From: Fictibacillus fluitans
GTDB lineage: Bacteria > Bacillota > Bacilli > Bacillales > Fictibacillaceae
DNA: 64,000 bases
Assembly: GCF_030418125.1 (NCBI RefSeq)
Contig: NZ_JAUHTR010000002.1
Location: forward strand, 372,001 to 436,000
Direction of reading: 5' to 3'
This document shows positions 42,335 to 51,237 of the stretch, piece by piece (position 1 is the first letter of the stretch; each line of letters opens with the position of its first letter). A program made the translations under genes and the position numbers. The notes beneath the pieces are model-generated. The model was given only the letters and a program-made list of their open reading frames with translations, ran no database searches and was not told where the DNA came from.

Positions 42335-43360
42335 ATGACAACATTTAAAGTAGTGGTTACCGACTGGGAATATGATGATTTACGCTTTGAGGAAGCCGTT
42401 TTTGAAAAATATCCGGAGGTTGAGCTGATCGGCGCCCAATGCCGGACAGAGGAAGAAATCATTGAGGCCTGCCGGGATGCGGACGCATTGATCAACCAAT
42501 ACGCACCGATCGGCCAAAAGGCGATTGAACAGCTTGAAAAATGCAAGGTAATTACACGCTACGGTGTTGGTGTGAATACGATCGATCTAGATGCTGCCAC
42601 CGAAAAAGGCATTTGTGTCGCCAACGTTCCGGATTATTGCATGGATGAAGTGTCTGACCATGCGCTCGCGCTCCTTCTTTCCGCAAGAAGAAAGGTCGTT
42701 AAAGCAAACGAGCAGGTGAAAAACGGAAACTGGGATTTTAAAGTGACCCAGCCGATTCACCGCCTCCGCGGGCAGGTGCTAGGTCTGGTAGGGTTTGGGA
42801 AAATTCCGCAAAGCCTCGCTGAAAAGGTACAGCCCCTTGGCTTGAAAGTTGTCGCGTTTGATCCATATTATCCCGCGGCGGAAGCGGAAAAGAAGGGAGT
42901 CCAGCTGGTTTCCATGGAGGAATTATGCCGGGTGTCTGACATCATCTCCGTTCATGCTCCATTAACAGAAGGAACAAAAGGAATGATCAATGCCTCCCTG
43001 TTTTCCCAAATGAAAAACGATGCCCTTCTGATCAATACGTCAAGAGGGCCGGTAGTGGACGAAGAGGCGCTGATTGAAGCACTGAAAAACGGAGAGATCG
43101 GTGGAGCGGCCCTGGATGTAATTGAGGAAGAACCAATTGCTGAAAACCATCCCTTCCTCTCTATGGATAATGTGATCCTGACGCCTCATGTGGCGTGGTA
43201 TTCCGAGGAGGCAGCCAGGGAAATGAGAACGAAGGCAGCACTTGGCGTAGTCGACGTTCTGATTTGCAAGGAGTATCCAAAGTATCTGGTGAACAAGCAA
43301 GTGGAAGAGCTGTCGGGACTGAAGAGCAATCAGCCGGAAAGCCGCTATGCAATGAGTTAG
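42335..43360 (+). CDS. D-isomer-specific 2-hydroxyacid dehydrogenase
   Basis: 341 residues of the phosphoglycerate-dehydrogenase-like family. NAD-binding GLVGFGKIPQSLAEK, the arginine in INTSRGPVVDEEALIEAL, the glutamate in DVIEEEPI and the catalytic histidine in LTPHVAWYS are all visible. It interconverts a 2-hydroxy acid and the 2-keto acid with NAD(P). It lacks the ACT or regulatory domains of biosynthetic SerA, so it is likely catabolic here, for example on glycerate/hydroxypyruvate or a sugar acid. AAGGAAGG precedes the ATG. Confidence 0.9.
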   Translation: MTTFKVVVTDWEYDDLRFEEAVFEKYPEVELIGAQCRTEEEIIEACRDADALINQYAPIGQKAIEQLEKCKVITRYGVGVNTIDLDAATEKGICVANVPDYCMDEVSDHALALLLSARRKVVKANEQVKNGNWDFKVTQPIHRLRGQVLGLVGFGKIPQSLAEKVQPLGLKVVAFDPYYPAAEAEKKGVQLVSMEELCRVSDIISVHAPLTEGTKGMINASLFSQMKNDALLINTSRGPVVDEEALIEALKNGEIGGAALDVIEEEPIAENHPFLSMDNVILTPHVAWYSEEAAREMRTKAALGVVDVLICKEYPKYLVNKQVEELSGLKSNQPESRYAMS

Positions 43361-43389
43361 CCAATCTGCGTGAAGAAGGGGGAAATAGA

Positions 43390-44430
43390 ATGAAGAATTT
43401 GGTGAAGAAGCTGGCAATCGGAATCGCCCTACCGGGTATGCTGATCCTCGGGGGCTGTGGAGCTGCGAAAACCGGAGGATCGGAAAAAGGCGGCATCCAG
43501 GAACGGACCATTAAAGCGGGCATCGGGTTGAATGAAGATCATCCGGAAGGTCAGGGCCTGAAGAGGTTCAAAGAGCTGGTCGAGAAGAAAAGCGGAGGGA
43601 AAATGAAAGTGCAGAACTTTTACAGCGCAACGCTTGGGGATGACCAGAAAATGACCGAGGCGCTGCAGGGCGGTCTTCAGGAGGTTACCATTCCTTCCAC
43701 CTCACCGCTTGTCGGGATGATTAAGGAATACGGAATTTTCGACTTTCCGTTTGTTTTTAATACCGAAGAAGAAGCTTACTCTGTTCTTGACGGAAAAGTG
43801 GGGCAGGAGCTTCTGAAAAAGCTTCCTGAACACAAGCTGGTTGGACTCGGGTATTGGGAGAACGGCTTCCGTAACCTGACAAACAGTAAACATCCTGTAA
43901 AAACGGCGGATGATTTTAAAGGGCTGAAAATCCGGACCATGCAAAACGAAGTTCACCTTGATGCATTCAAAAAGCTCGGAGCGAACCCGACTCCAATGGC
44001 ATTCTCAGAAGTCTTCACCGCGCTTGAAAGCAAAACAGTCGACGGACAGGAAAATCCGCTCGCGACCATTAAATCCAGCAAGTATGACGAGGTTCAGCCG
44101 TACTTAAGCATGACCAAGCATGTATACACACCGTTTGTTTTTCTTGTGAGCAAGCAGTTCTGGGACAAGCTTTCAAAGGAAGAACAAAAAATCATGAGAG
44201 ATGCGGCGCAGGAGGCGGGGAAATACCAGCGTGACCTGAACCGCAAAGAAAACGAAAAAGCACTCGAGGATTTGAAAAAAGCCGGCATGAAGGTCAATGA
44301 GGTCTCTGATGCCGAAAAAGAAAAAATGAAAGAAATCGTGAAGCCGGTCACTGACAAGTACGCGAAAAAATTCGGACAGGACCTGGTCGATGAAATGATG
44401 TCAGAAGTGGAAAAAGCGAGAAAAAAATAA
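43390..44430 (+). CDS. TRAP substrate-binding protein (DctP family), second copy
   Basis: ATG 43390 with AGAAGGGGG upstream gives 346 residues. Lipobox LILGGCGA (Cys about 20), then RTIKAGIGLNEDHPEGQGLKRF and TVDGQENPLATI mark the DctP family. It is about as long as the first copy but clearly divergent. No second DctQM pair follows, so it probably feeds the same membrane unit with a different ligand, or serves as a sensor. Confidence 0.9.
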   Translation: MKNLVKKLAIGIALPGMLILGGCGAAKTGGSEKGGIQERTIKAGIGLNEDHPEGQGLKRFKELVEKKSGGKMKVQNFYSATLGDDQKMTEALQGGLQEVTIPSTSPLVGMIKEYGIFDFPFVFNTEEEAYSVLDGKVGQELLKKLPEHKLVGLGYWENGFRNLTNSKHPVKTADDFKGLKIRTMQNEVHLDAFKKLGANPTPMAFSEVFTALESKTVDGQENPLATIKSSKYDEVQPYLSMTKHVYTPFVFLVSKQFWDKLSKEEQKIMRDAAQEAGKYQRDLNRKENEKALEDLKKAGMKVNEVSDAEKEKMKEIVKPVTDKYAKKFGQDLVDEMMSEVEKARKK

Positions 44431-44459
44431 AGAGAACCGTAAGATAAGGAGGAAGAGGG

Positions 44460-45722
44460 ATGGAGATCATATCACAGCTGCTTCAGGACATAGTCCTTCC
44501 GAAAATGATGAAAGTAAAGCAATCCTTTCATGCTCCTGAACTTGAGGATACAGCAATCGCCGTGCAGCAGACGCTGAAAGGAACAGGCGTCATGGCCAGG
44601 ATATCGCCTGGCGACCGGGTTGCCATCGCCGCGGGAAGCCGCGGTGTGGCCGACCTTCCCATATTGGTCAGGGAAACGGTCAACGCCGTCAGAGCTGCCG
44701 GAGGTTCTCCTTTTATCGTGCCTGCCATGGGCAGCCATGGAGGAGCAACCGCTGAGGGACAACGGGAGGTGCTCGAACAGCTCGGCGTAACCGAAGCGTC
44801 GGTCGGAGCACCGGTTGTATCAAGCATGGAGGTAGTGCAAACCGGCACGCTCGAAAACGGGCTGCCGGTGTACACCGATAAACAGGCTTCCGGTGCGGAC
44901 AAAGTAATTGTGATTAACCGGATCAAGCCGCACACCGCTTTTCGCGGCCCGGTTGAAAGCGGCTTGATGAAGATGATCACAATCGGGCTTGGCAAGCAAA
45001 AAGGAGCAGAGGCGGCGCATGCCTACAGCTTTAAATACATGGCAGAACATGTTCCCCAAATGGCCAAGATCGTTATGTCCAAGATTCCGCTCATTTTCGG
45101 ACTCGGATCCATCGAGAACGCCTATGACCGTCCTGCCAAAATTGTGGCCGTTCCTGCCGAGGAGATGGAAGCAAGGGAGCCGGGGCTTCTGCTTGAAGCA
45201 AAGGAATTCATGCCGAAAATTTTGTTTGATCCGATGGATGTGCTAGTTGTTGAAGAAATTGGAAAAGACATTTCGGGTGACGGGATGGATCCGAACATCA
45301 CCGGAAGGTATGCCACTCCCTATGCCTTTGGCGGACCTGACGTTTCCCGCATTGTTGTGCTCGGTTTAACCGAGAAAACCCATGGAAATGCCAACGGAAT
45401 CGGCTTGGCGGACACCACTACCAGGAAGCTGTTCAACAGCATCTCCTGGGAAAAAGGCTATGCCAATTCACTCACGAGTACCGTTACATCGGTCATAAAA
45501 GTTCCGATGGTGCTGGAGGACGAAGAGATGGCAATAAAAGCGGCCATCAAAACGTGCAATGCGCGCGACCTCACAAAAGCGAGGGTAGTCCGGATTCAGA
45601 ACACGCTGGACCTTCAGCACATCTGGATCTCCGAGAGCCTGCAGGAGGAAGCGGAAGCCCATCCGGACATTGAAATCCTGTCTGAACCGGCAGAGATGTA
45701 CACAGCTGGCGAAACCCGGTGA
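44460..45722 (+). CDS. LarA-superfamily (DUF2088) protein, putative second pincer-cofactor enzyme
   Basis: 420 residues, a distant LarA paralogue. Equivalents of the four cofactor positions can be placed: H93 in AMGSHGGA, H158 in IKPHTAF, K171 in SGLMKMITIG and H187 in AEAAH. The K-to-H distance (16) is identical to that in LarA, and the H-to-K distance is three residues longer. The QxxK substrate motif of LarA is not evident, so the substrate and perhaps the reaction differ. It sits inside the sugar-acid operon, overlapping the next gene by 4 bp. AAGGAGG precedes the ATG. Cofactor use is predicted, not shown. Confidence 0.72.
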   Translation: MEIISQLLQDIVLPKMMKVKQSFHAPELEDTAIAVQQTLKGTGVMARISPGDRVAIAAGSRGVADLPILVRETVNAVRAAGGSPFIVPAMGSHGGATAEGQREVLEQLGVTEASVGAPVVSSMEVVQTGTLENGLPVYTDKQASGADKVIVINRIKPHTAFRGPVESGLMKMITIGLGKQKGAEAAHAYSFKYMAEHVPQMAKIVMSKIPLIFGLGSIENAYDRPAKIVAVPAEEMEAREPGLLLEAKEFMPKILFDPMDVLVVEEIGKDISGDGMDPNITGRYATPYAFGGPDVSRIVVLGLTEKTHGNANGIGLADTTTRKLFNSISWEKGYANSLTSTVTSVIKVPMVLEDEEMAIKAAIKTCNARDLTKARVVRIQNTLDLQHIWISESLQEEAEAHPDIEILSEPAEMYTAGETR

Positions 45723-47062
45723 TCCTGCTTGTTTACAGCCTGATGGTCGTTTTTTACACCATCAGTCTGTTTGCGGAAAGCTCTTTGCTGGATGAGGTGA
45801 CAGGAATTTTCGCCATCCTGGCTCTCGTTCTTTCCTTTCCGAAGGCAAACGGATTGTACCGTGCCACAGGAACGGTCTTTCTCGTGGTGGGCGGCTTTCT
45901 CTACCTGTACCTGCAAAAGCCGCTGCTTCAGCTGCCGCACTATATGACGTCAACGATTGTTCTGCTTGCCATCTTTTATGTACTGCCTTTCATCAACAGC
46001 ATCATCGTTGTGGGGCGGTACGATAAAAGTGTGAATCAGCTCTTGAAGCGCCGGGTCGGCAATCTGGGACAGCTGTATTACCGGAGCTCGCTTGTCAGCT
46101 TTTTGCTGGGGTCGTTCTTGAATATCGCAACGATCCCGCTTGTTGAATCGGTTCTCCGCCGAAATCTGCAAAAAGCGGAGGACAAGTTAAGGGATATTTT
46201 CATCAGCCGTGCGATGCTTAGAGGCTATGCACTGTGCCTCGCCTGGAGCCCCATGGAGATCCTCGTGGCGATCAGTGTGGACATCACGCATTCCAATTAT
46301 GTTCATCTGCTTCCCTGGCTTCTTTTGTTCTCTGTCACGCTGCTCGGTGCGGACTGGCTTATTGGCCTCAAGTACCGCAAGTATCAGGTGGAACAGTCGG
46401 CGGCGGCAGAAGCGGCGCCTTTGGATGGAAAAGTCATCAAAAAAGCAGGAGTGCTTCTTCTTTACTTAAGTGTTTTTATTGCCGCGGTCATCGGGGCTAA
46501 GCGTGTGCTGAACACCGATTTTCTTATGGCCGTCACACTTGTGATTGTTCCTTACTCGTTTCTCTGGGCTCTTCTCGTAAAAAGAATCAGGTCCTATCTG
46601 GTATACAGCTTGCGTGTCTGGAAGAACAGGGCATCGTCCCAGCAAAATTTTATGGTTCTTTTTTTATCCGCAGGATTTTTAATTAGCACACTTAAAGTTT
46701 CACCATTTTTAACATGGCTCCAGCGGCCGTTTGGAGCCGTGGAGCAGTGGCCCGTGCTGCTCTTTCTGCTTATTCAGATCCTTTTTCTTGGACTGGCTAT
46801 GATCGGGTTTCATCCGCTCGTGACCATCAGTATTCTGGGGGAGGTCATACAGCCCCTTTTGGGAGAGATTAATCCCTTAAGCTTTGCCGTTGTACTTATA
46901 TCATCAGGACTGTCCACCGTCATGGCCGGCCCTTACAACATTACGGTTTCATTAACGGGCAGTCTTCTGCATCAGAACCCATACCGCATTTCGTTCTGGA
47001 ACATCGGATTTGCTTTTCTCTACAGCAGTATGGGGACATTGATTGCACTTCTTATGCTTTAG
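45719..47062 (+). CDS. Polytopic membrane protein, ion-transporter-like, unknown
   Basis: 447 residues with about 11-12 hydrophobic helices in two similar halves, starting at GTG 45719 inside the stop region of the preceding gene. The internal layout, with amphipathic segments such as GSFLNIATIPLVESVLRR and a late VVLISSGLSTVMAGPYNITVSL, recalls the ArsB/NhaD/DASS (IT) superfamily. I cannot name a family. It may be a second carrier for acids of this pathway or an exporter of the product. Confidence 0.6.
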   Translation: MILLVYSLMVVFYTISLFAESSLLDEVTGIFAILALVLSFPKANGLYRATGTVFLVVGGFLYLYLQKPLLQLPHYMTSTIVLLAIFYVLPFINSIIVVGRYDKSVNQLLKRRVGNLGQLYYRSSLVSFLLGSFLNIATIPLVESVLRRNLQKAEDKLRDIFISRAMLRGYALCLAWSPMEILVAISVDITHSNYVHLLPWLLLFSVTLLGADWLIGLKYRKYQVEQSAAAEAAPLDGKVIKKAGVLLLYLSVFIAAVIGAKRVLNTDFLMAVTLVIVPYSFLWALLVKRIRSYLVYSLRVWKNRASSQQNFMVLFLSAGFLISTLKVSPFLTWLQRPFGAVEQWPVLLFLLIQILFLGLAMIGFHPLVTISILGEVIQPLLGEINPLSFAVVLISSGLSTVMAGPYNITVSLTGSLLHQNPYRISFWNIGFAFLYSSMGTLIALLML

Positions 47063-47094
47063 CAGTTTACTCGTTTAAAAGGTGGCGAACTATT

Positions 47095-49284
47095 GTGTTG
47101 TATCCATATATTGAAAATTCCTATAATCCATATCGTGATAATGTTCAGGGCAAGGCCAATGAGCCGATTTGTGTGGCCGGTCTTTTGGACCGTGCAAAAC
47201 AGATTCTCGGGCCAACCTATGAAGGCGATTCGCCGGACTGGACCCTGGAGGAAATTTATAACCGGCTTCATGAAAATGCGCCGCGTATTGCCATTATCGG
47301 GGGTTCTCCCGACCATCCGGCACATATCATGGACTTTCAGACATCGTCCAGGGCTGCGCTGCGCATCTGGCAAAACGGAGGGGTTCCTTTTTACTTTTCC
47401 ACACCGGTCATGTGTGACGGAACGGCACAAAGCAACCAGGGAATGAGCTACTCCCTGCAAAGCAGAAACGCGGTTGCGGAAATGGTCGTCAACCAGATCG
47501 AGGCGCACAGCTATCATGGCGCGTTTGTGATCCAGGGCTGTGACAAGCAGCCGCTTGGGGTTGTCAGTGCCATGGCCCATCTGGACCGCATCCGGAACTA
47601 CCGCGGGGAATCACCGTTTTTTGCGACATTTGCGCCGGCTCATGTGCTGCAAGGAGGAACCATTCCGGAAGGTCTTTTTGAAGAGCTTGAAGCGGTTGCC
47701 CAAAAAGCAGAGCAAAACGGTTCAGAGGACATTGCGCTTGACCTTCGTGATGCGATGGCTTACATTCTTCAATGCTCGTCCAACACCGCGTTCCAGGGCG
47801 TTCTCCAGCGGGCCAAGGAAAAAGGGTTTATCACCCAGGCCGCACACGATGATTATGAAAAGCGCCTGGCGGTCAATACGTGCGACGGGCTTGGCGGCGT
47901 GTGTGCCTTTAATGGAACCGGAAACAGCTCAAGGCACCTGGTGGCCGGCATGGGGCTGGTTCATCCCGATCTTGAGCTGCTGACCGATCCTCCGACACAG
48001 GAACAAATCAATGCGGCGCTTGATCCGCTGGCCGGCATGATCAACAAGCAAGCCTTTGGGGCTTCCAACATCATGGCTTCCAATATACAAAATGCCGTCC
48101 GCATCCACAGCGCATCCGGCGGTTCCACCAACCTGATGATGCATATCGTGGCCGGAATGCTTTATGGCGGTTTCAAGTTCAGCCTGCATGAGATGGATCG
48201 GATTCATCACGAAGTGCCTGTGCCTGATCTGTTTGACTACAGCCTCACCCAGGGCAGAGATATTTTTGCACTGGCCATGCAATGCTGTTCAGGAAACAGC
48301 CGCGGCATGGAATCATTATTTTATGAATTGCTTCAAAACGGCGTGCCGATGGATGTGGATGCACCAACCGTTACCGGCACAAGCTGGCGCGAACGGCTCG
48401 AGAAGGAACATAAGGTCTCCATCGAAAAGATCGCCGAGAATCCGGTTATTCTTGATAAGCCAAGACGGCCGTACAGTGGTGTTGACGTACTCAGCGGAAA
48501 CTTTTTTGAAAGTGCCGTGGTTAAGATCAGCGGGATGACGACCCGTCAGCTTGATGAGTTCGATAAAAAAGCGGCCTTTGTCCTTTTCTACGATAACGAA
48601 GAGGATGCCAACCACGAACTGCTGGATGCCGGGCTGCTCGACAAGCTTAAGGATAAAAAAGCGTTCACTCATGAAAATCTGCTTGCCGCAGTCAAACAAA
48701 ATGCGCCGGACCAATATGAAGCATTGAGTAACCATCCCTATGACTCGTTGTTTGATGCCATGGTAGAAGAAGGAATTTTGAAACTCGCCGTTGTTGTATC
48801 AGGACAGGGACCTGTCGCATTCGGCATGCCGGAAATGTTTACGCCGATGCAGCATATCAATGCAAACCGAAAGCTCAAAAGGCTGGCAACATTAATCAGT
48901 GATGGCCGCTATTCAGGCGTTACGTACGGAGCGGCAGTGGGCCACATGACTCCCGAAGCCAAGGAAGACGGAGGAATCCTTTATCTCCAAACCGGGGACA
49001 TTCTGTTTCTTGATTTCCGCGAGCGCACCATTCAGTTCATGGAGGAAACGGCGTTCCAGCGTGGAGAACAGGTATTTGAATTTGATCACATCCGCGAGCA
49101 GAGAAAAGAACTGGCAGCTTCCCGCCTGAAGGCGATCGCAAAGCGCCAGCGCCAAGTGGCCGCAAGCAACCGCATGACTAGCCATACAGATGCGGCTCAT
49201 GGTGTGGTTCCGCTTCAAGTTTTTGAGGAAGCTGATTTGGACTATAAAAAAGATATTGTTTCCCTTAATCTGGCCCAACACTAA
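47095..49284 (+). CDS. Sugar-acid dehydratase of the IlvD/Edd family, YjhG/YagF type
   Basis: 729 residues from GTG 47095 (AAAAGGTGG upstream), longer than the about 655 of E. coli YjhG. Iron-sulfur ligands and core motifs are visible in PVMCDGTAQSNQGM, VIQGCDKQPLG, NTCDGLGGVCAFNGTGNSSRHLVAGMG and ASGGSTNLMMHIVAG. SDGRYSGVTYGAAVGHM near the C-terminus is the conserved serine region. YjhG-type enzymes dehydrate D-xylonate to 2-keto-3-deoxyxylonate. A conspicuous charged C-terminal extension follows. Confidence 0.88.
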   Translation: MLYPYIENSYNPYRDNVQGKANEPICVAGLLDRAKQILGPTYEGDSPDWTLEEIYNRLHENAPRIAIIGGSPDHPAHIMDFQTSSRAALRIWQNGGVPFYFSTPVMCDGTAQSNQGMSYSLQSRNAVAEMVVNQIEAHSYHGAFVIQGCDKQPLGVVSAMAHLDRIRNYRGESPFFATFAPAHVLQGGTIPEGLFEELEAVAQKAEQNGSEDIALDLRDAMAYILQCSSNTAFQGVLQRAKEKGFITQAAHDDYEKRLAVNTCDGLGGVCAFNGTGNSSRHLVAGMGLVHPDLELLTDPPTQEQINAALDPLAGMINKQAFGASNIMASNIQNAVRIHSASGGSTNLMMHIVAGMLYGGFKFSLHEMDRIHHEVPVPDLFDYSLTQGRDIFALAMQCCSGNSRGMESLFYELLQNGVPMDVDAPTVTGTSWRERLEKEHKVSIEKIAENPVILDKPRRPYSGVDVLSGNFFESAVVKISGMTTRQLDEFDKKAAFVLFYDNEEDANHELLDAGLLDKLKDKKAFTHENLLAAVKQNAPDQYEALSNHPYDSLFDAMVEEGILKLAVVVSGQGPVAFGMPEMFTPMQHINANRKLKRLATLISDGRYSGVTYGAAVGHMTPEAKEDGGILYLQTGDILFLDFRERTIQFMEETAFQRGEQVFEFDHIREQRKELAASRLKAIAKRQRQVAASNRMTSHTDAAHGVVPLQVFEEADLDYKKDIVSLNLAQH

Positions 49285-49302
49285 GCGAAAGGAAGATGAC
49301 GA

Positions 49303-50253
49303 ATGGAAGAAACGAAAAGAGCCATTGAAAAATTGGGTTTTCCGCCGGGAGATTGCCATGACCTTCCGACCTCGGAAAAAAGGTTTCCTGACGGAGCCCA
49401 GTACCGTGTGGAGATTCCAAGTGTGGAAGGCCCGGCTTCATTTGAAGCGGTCATTGAAGCCTGCGAGCAATATGATGTGGGCATCCACCGAATCTCGCAG
49501 GGAAGCGGAATTATGCTTTTGACCGACGAAGAGCTGGAGCAGATGGCGGCCATCGGCAGAAGAGAAAACCTTGAAGTCAGCTTGTTTGTCGGCCCGCGTG
49601 GCTCGTGGGATGTATCGGCCATGCAATGGGCAAGCGCCGGGAAAATCGCCGGCCTCCGGGTGCAGGGAATGGACCAGCTCGTCTATTCGGTTGAGGATAT
49701 TAAGCGCGCCTGCAAAGCGGGAATCCGGGGAATTTTGGTAGCGGATGAAGGATTATTGTGGCTCGTTAATGAATTGAAAAAGATGGGCGAACTTCCGAGT
49801 GACCTTGTCGTTAAAGTTTCGGTGCAGGTAGCGCAGGCGAATCCCATTTCCATCCGTCTGATGGAGCAGATTGGAGCGGGAACATACAATGTACCGACGG
49901 ACCTGACACTTTCAAGGCTGGCAGCGATCCGCCAGGCAGTTGACGTTCCAATCGATATTTATGTTGAGGTGCCTGATGATGTGGGAGGGTTCATCCGCCA
50001 TTATGAAATACCGGAAATCATCCGGGTGGCTGCGCCTGTTTATATTAAATTCGGCTTGCGCAATGCTCCGAATATTTATCCTTCCGGGACGCATCTTGAA
50101 CAGACCTCCATTGCGCTGTCCAAGGAGCGTGTGAGACGGGCGAAGCTTGGCCTCGAGATGATCAAGCGCTATGCGCCGGACCTTAAGGTTTCTGAAAAAG
50201 GGGCCGAGGGCATCGCTGTTCCCGTGCCGGGCGGAAAAGTAGGAGCGCCTTAA
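49303..50253 (+). CDS. TIM-barrel-like protein of the sugar-acid operon, unknown
   Basis: 316 residues. The alternation of strands and helices (VGIHRISQGSGIMLL, LEVSLFVGPRGSW, GIRGILVADEGLLWL, DLVVKVSVQVAQANPISIRLMEQIGAG, VDVPIDIYVEVPDD, PVYIKFG) indicates an (alpha/beta)8 barrel, distantly like U32-type proteins or class II aldolase-like barrels. It lacks a motif I can assign. Behind the dehydratase (18 bp apart) it may be an aldolase-like enzyme or a lyase accessory. The function is not claimed. Confidence 0.6.
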   Translation: MEETKRAIEKLGFPPGDCHDLPTSEKRFPDGAQYRVEIPSVEGPASFEAVIEACEQYDVGIHRISQGSGIMLLTDEELEQMAAIGRRENLEVSLFVGPRGSWDVSAMQWASAGKIAGLRVQGMDQLVYSVEDIKRACKAGIRGILVADEGLLWLVNELKKMGELPSDLVVKVSVQVAQANPISIRLMEQIGAGTYNVPTDLTLSRLAAIRQAVDVPIDIYVEVPDDVGGFIRHYEIPEIIRVAAPVYIKFGLRNAPNIYPSGTHLEQTSIALSKERVRRAKLGLEMIKRYAPDLKVSEKGAEGIAVPVPGGKVGAP

Positions 50254-50381
50254 GCAAAGGCTGCAGACAGCCTGCCGCTTTTGGCATGTCTTGCCGGACA
50301 AATCCGGTTGTATCCCCCTTGAGGTGTGGTACTATAAGGGAAAAGACAAGCCATCAAACTTTATCAAAGGGTGATTGAGAC

Positions 50382-51155
50382 ATGCCAATTATTCAATCCG
50401 TAGACCGGGCGCTTCGTATTCTGGATCTATTTGATGAATACGAATCGGAATTAAAAATAACCGACATCAGCGCAAGAATGAATTTACACAAAAGCACGGT
50501 TCATTCATTGCTTAAAACATTGCAGCACTACAACTATATTGAACAAAATATTGAAAACGGCAAATACAAGCTGGGAATGAAGCTATTCGAACGAGGTAAC
50601 TTTGTGATTCATAACCTCGATATCCGGTCGGTAGCGAAAAAACATCTCATGGAGCTCTCCATGAAAACAGGAAACACCATCCATCTTGTTATTTTGGATG
50701 GAAAAGAAGGCGTTTACATCGACAAGGTTGAGGGTTCGGCAGCGACCATCCTTTATTCCAGAATCGGGCGCAGAATACCGGTTCACTGCAGCGCGGTAGG
50801 AAAGGCGCTTGTGGCTTTTAAAAGTCAGGAAGAGCTGGCCGCCATACTCAAGGATTATGAGTACATCAGCCAGACGCCAAAAACGATTACCAACGAAGAG
50901 GATTTTTTGACTGAACTCAATAATGTAAGAAAAGAAGGCTTCGCTGTCGATAATCAGGAAAATGAAGCCGGCGTTTCATGCATTTCGGTTCCGATCAGAG
51001 ATCACTCGGAACATGTGATTGCGGCCATCAGTATGTCGCAGCCTGTACACCGCATTAATAAAAAGGCGGTCAAAGAGATTGCCGAGATGCTCAAGGCAAC
51101 AGCAGAAAACATCTCACGGGAACTTGGATTCGGAGTAAAAGCCTCCTCGATCTGA
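50382..51155 (+). CDS. IclR-family transcriptional regulator
   Basis: 257 residues: a winged HTH at the N-terminus (SVDRALRILDLFDEYESELKITDISARMNLHKSTVHSLLKTLQ) and the IclR effector domain (about 80-250, with GKEGVYIDKVEG, GRRIPVHCSAVGKAL and ISVPIRDHSEHVIAAISMS). KdgR-like members sense ketodeoxy sugar acids. It is flanked by operons carrying GTTTTATATTATAAAAC-type palindromes, its probable sites. The gene has its own start (AAAGGGTG) after a 128-bp gap. Confidence 0.93.
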   Translation: MPIIQSVDRALRILDLFDEYESELKITDISARMNLHKSTVHSLLKTLQHYNYIEQNIENGKYKLGMKLFERGNFVIHNLDIRSVAKKHLMELSMKTGNTIHLVILDGKEGVYIDKVEGSAATILYSRIGRRIPVHCSAVGKALVAFKSQEELAAILKDYEYISQTPKTITNEEDFLTELNNVRKEGFAVDNQENEAGVSCISVPIRDHSEHVIAAISMSQPVHRINKKAVKEIAEMLKATAENISRELGFGVKASSI

Positions 51156-51203
51156 ACAAAACCGCGCTCCTATGACAGGAGTGTGCCTTCTAGTGAGAAC
51201 GGA

Positions 51204-51220
51204 GTTTGATAATATAAAAC
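51204..51220. promoter_or_regulatory. 17-bp palindromic operator, copy 3
   Basis: GTTTGATAATATAAAAC matches the two perfect copies at 39.2-39.4 kb in 15 of 17 positions. It lies 17 bp upstream of the FAH-family start codon, overlapping where a promoter or ribosome binding site would be blocked. Confidence 0.65.
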
Positions 51221-51237
51221 GAAAAGGAGAATGTAAG

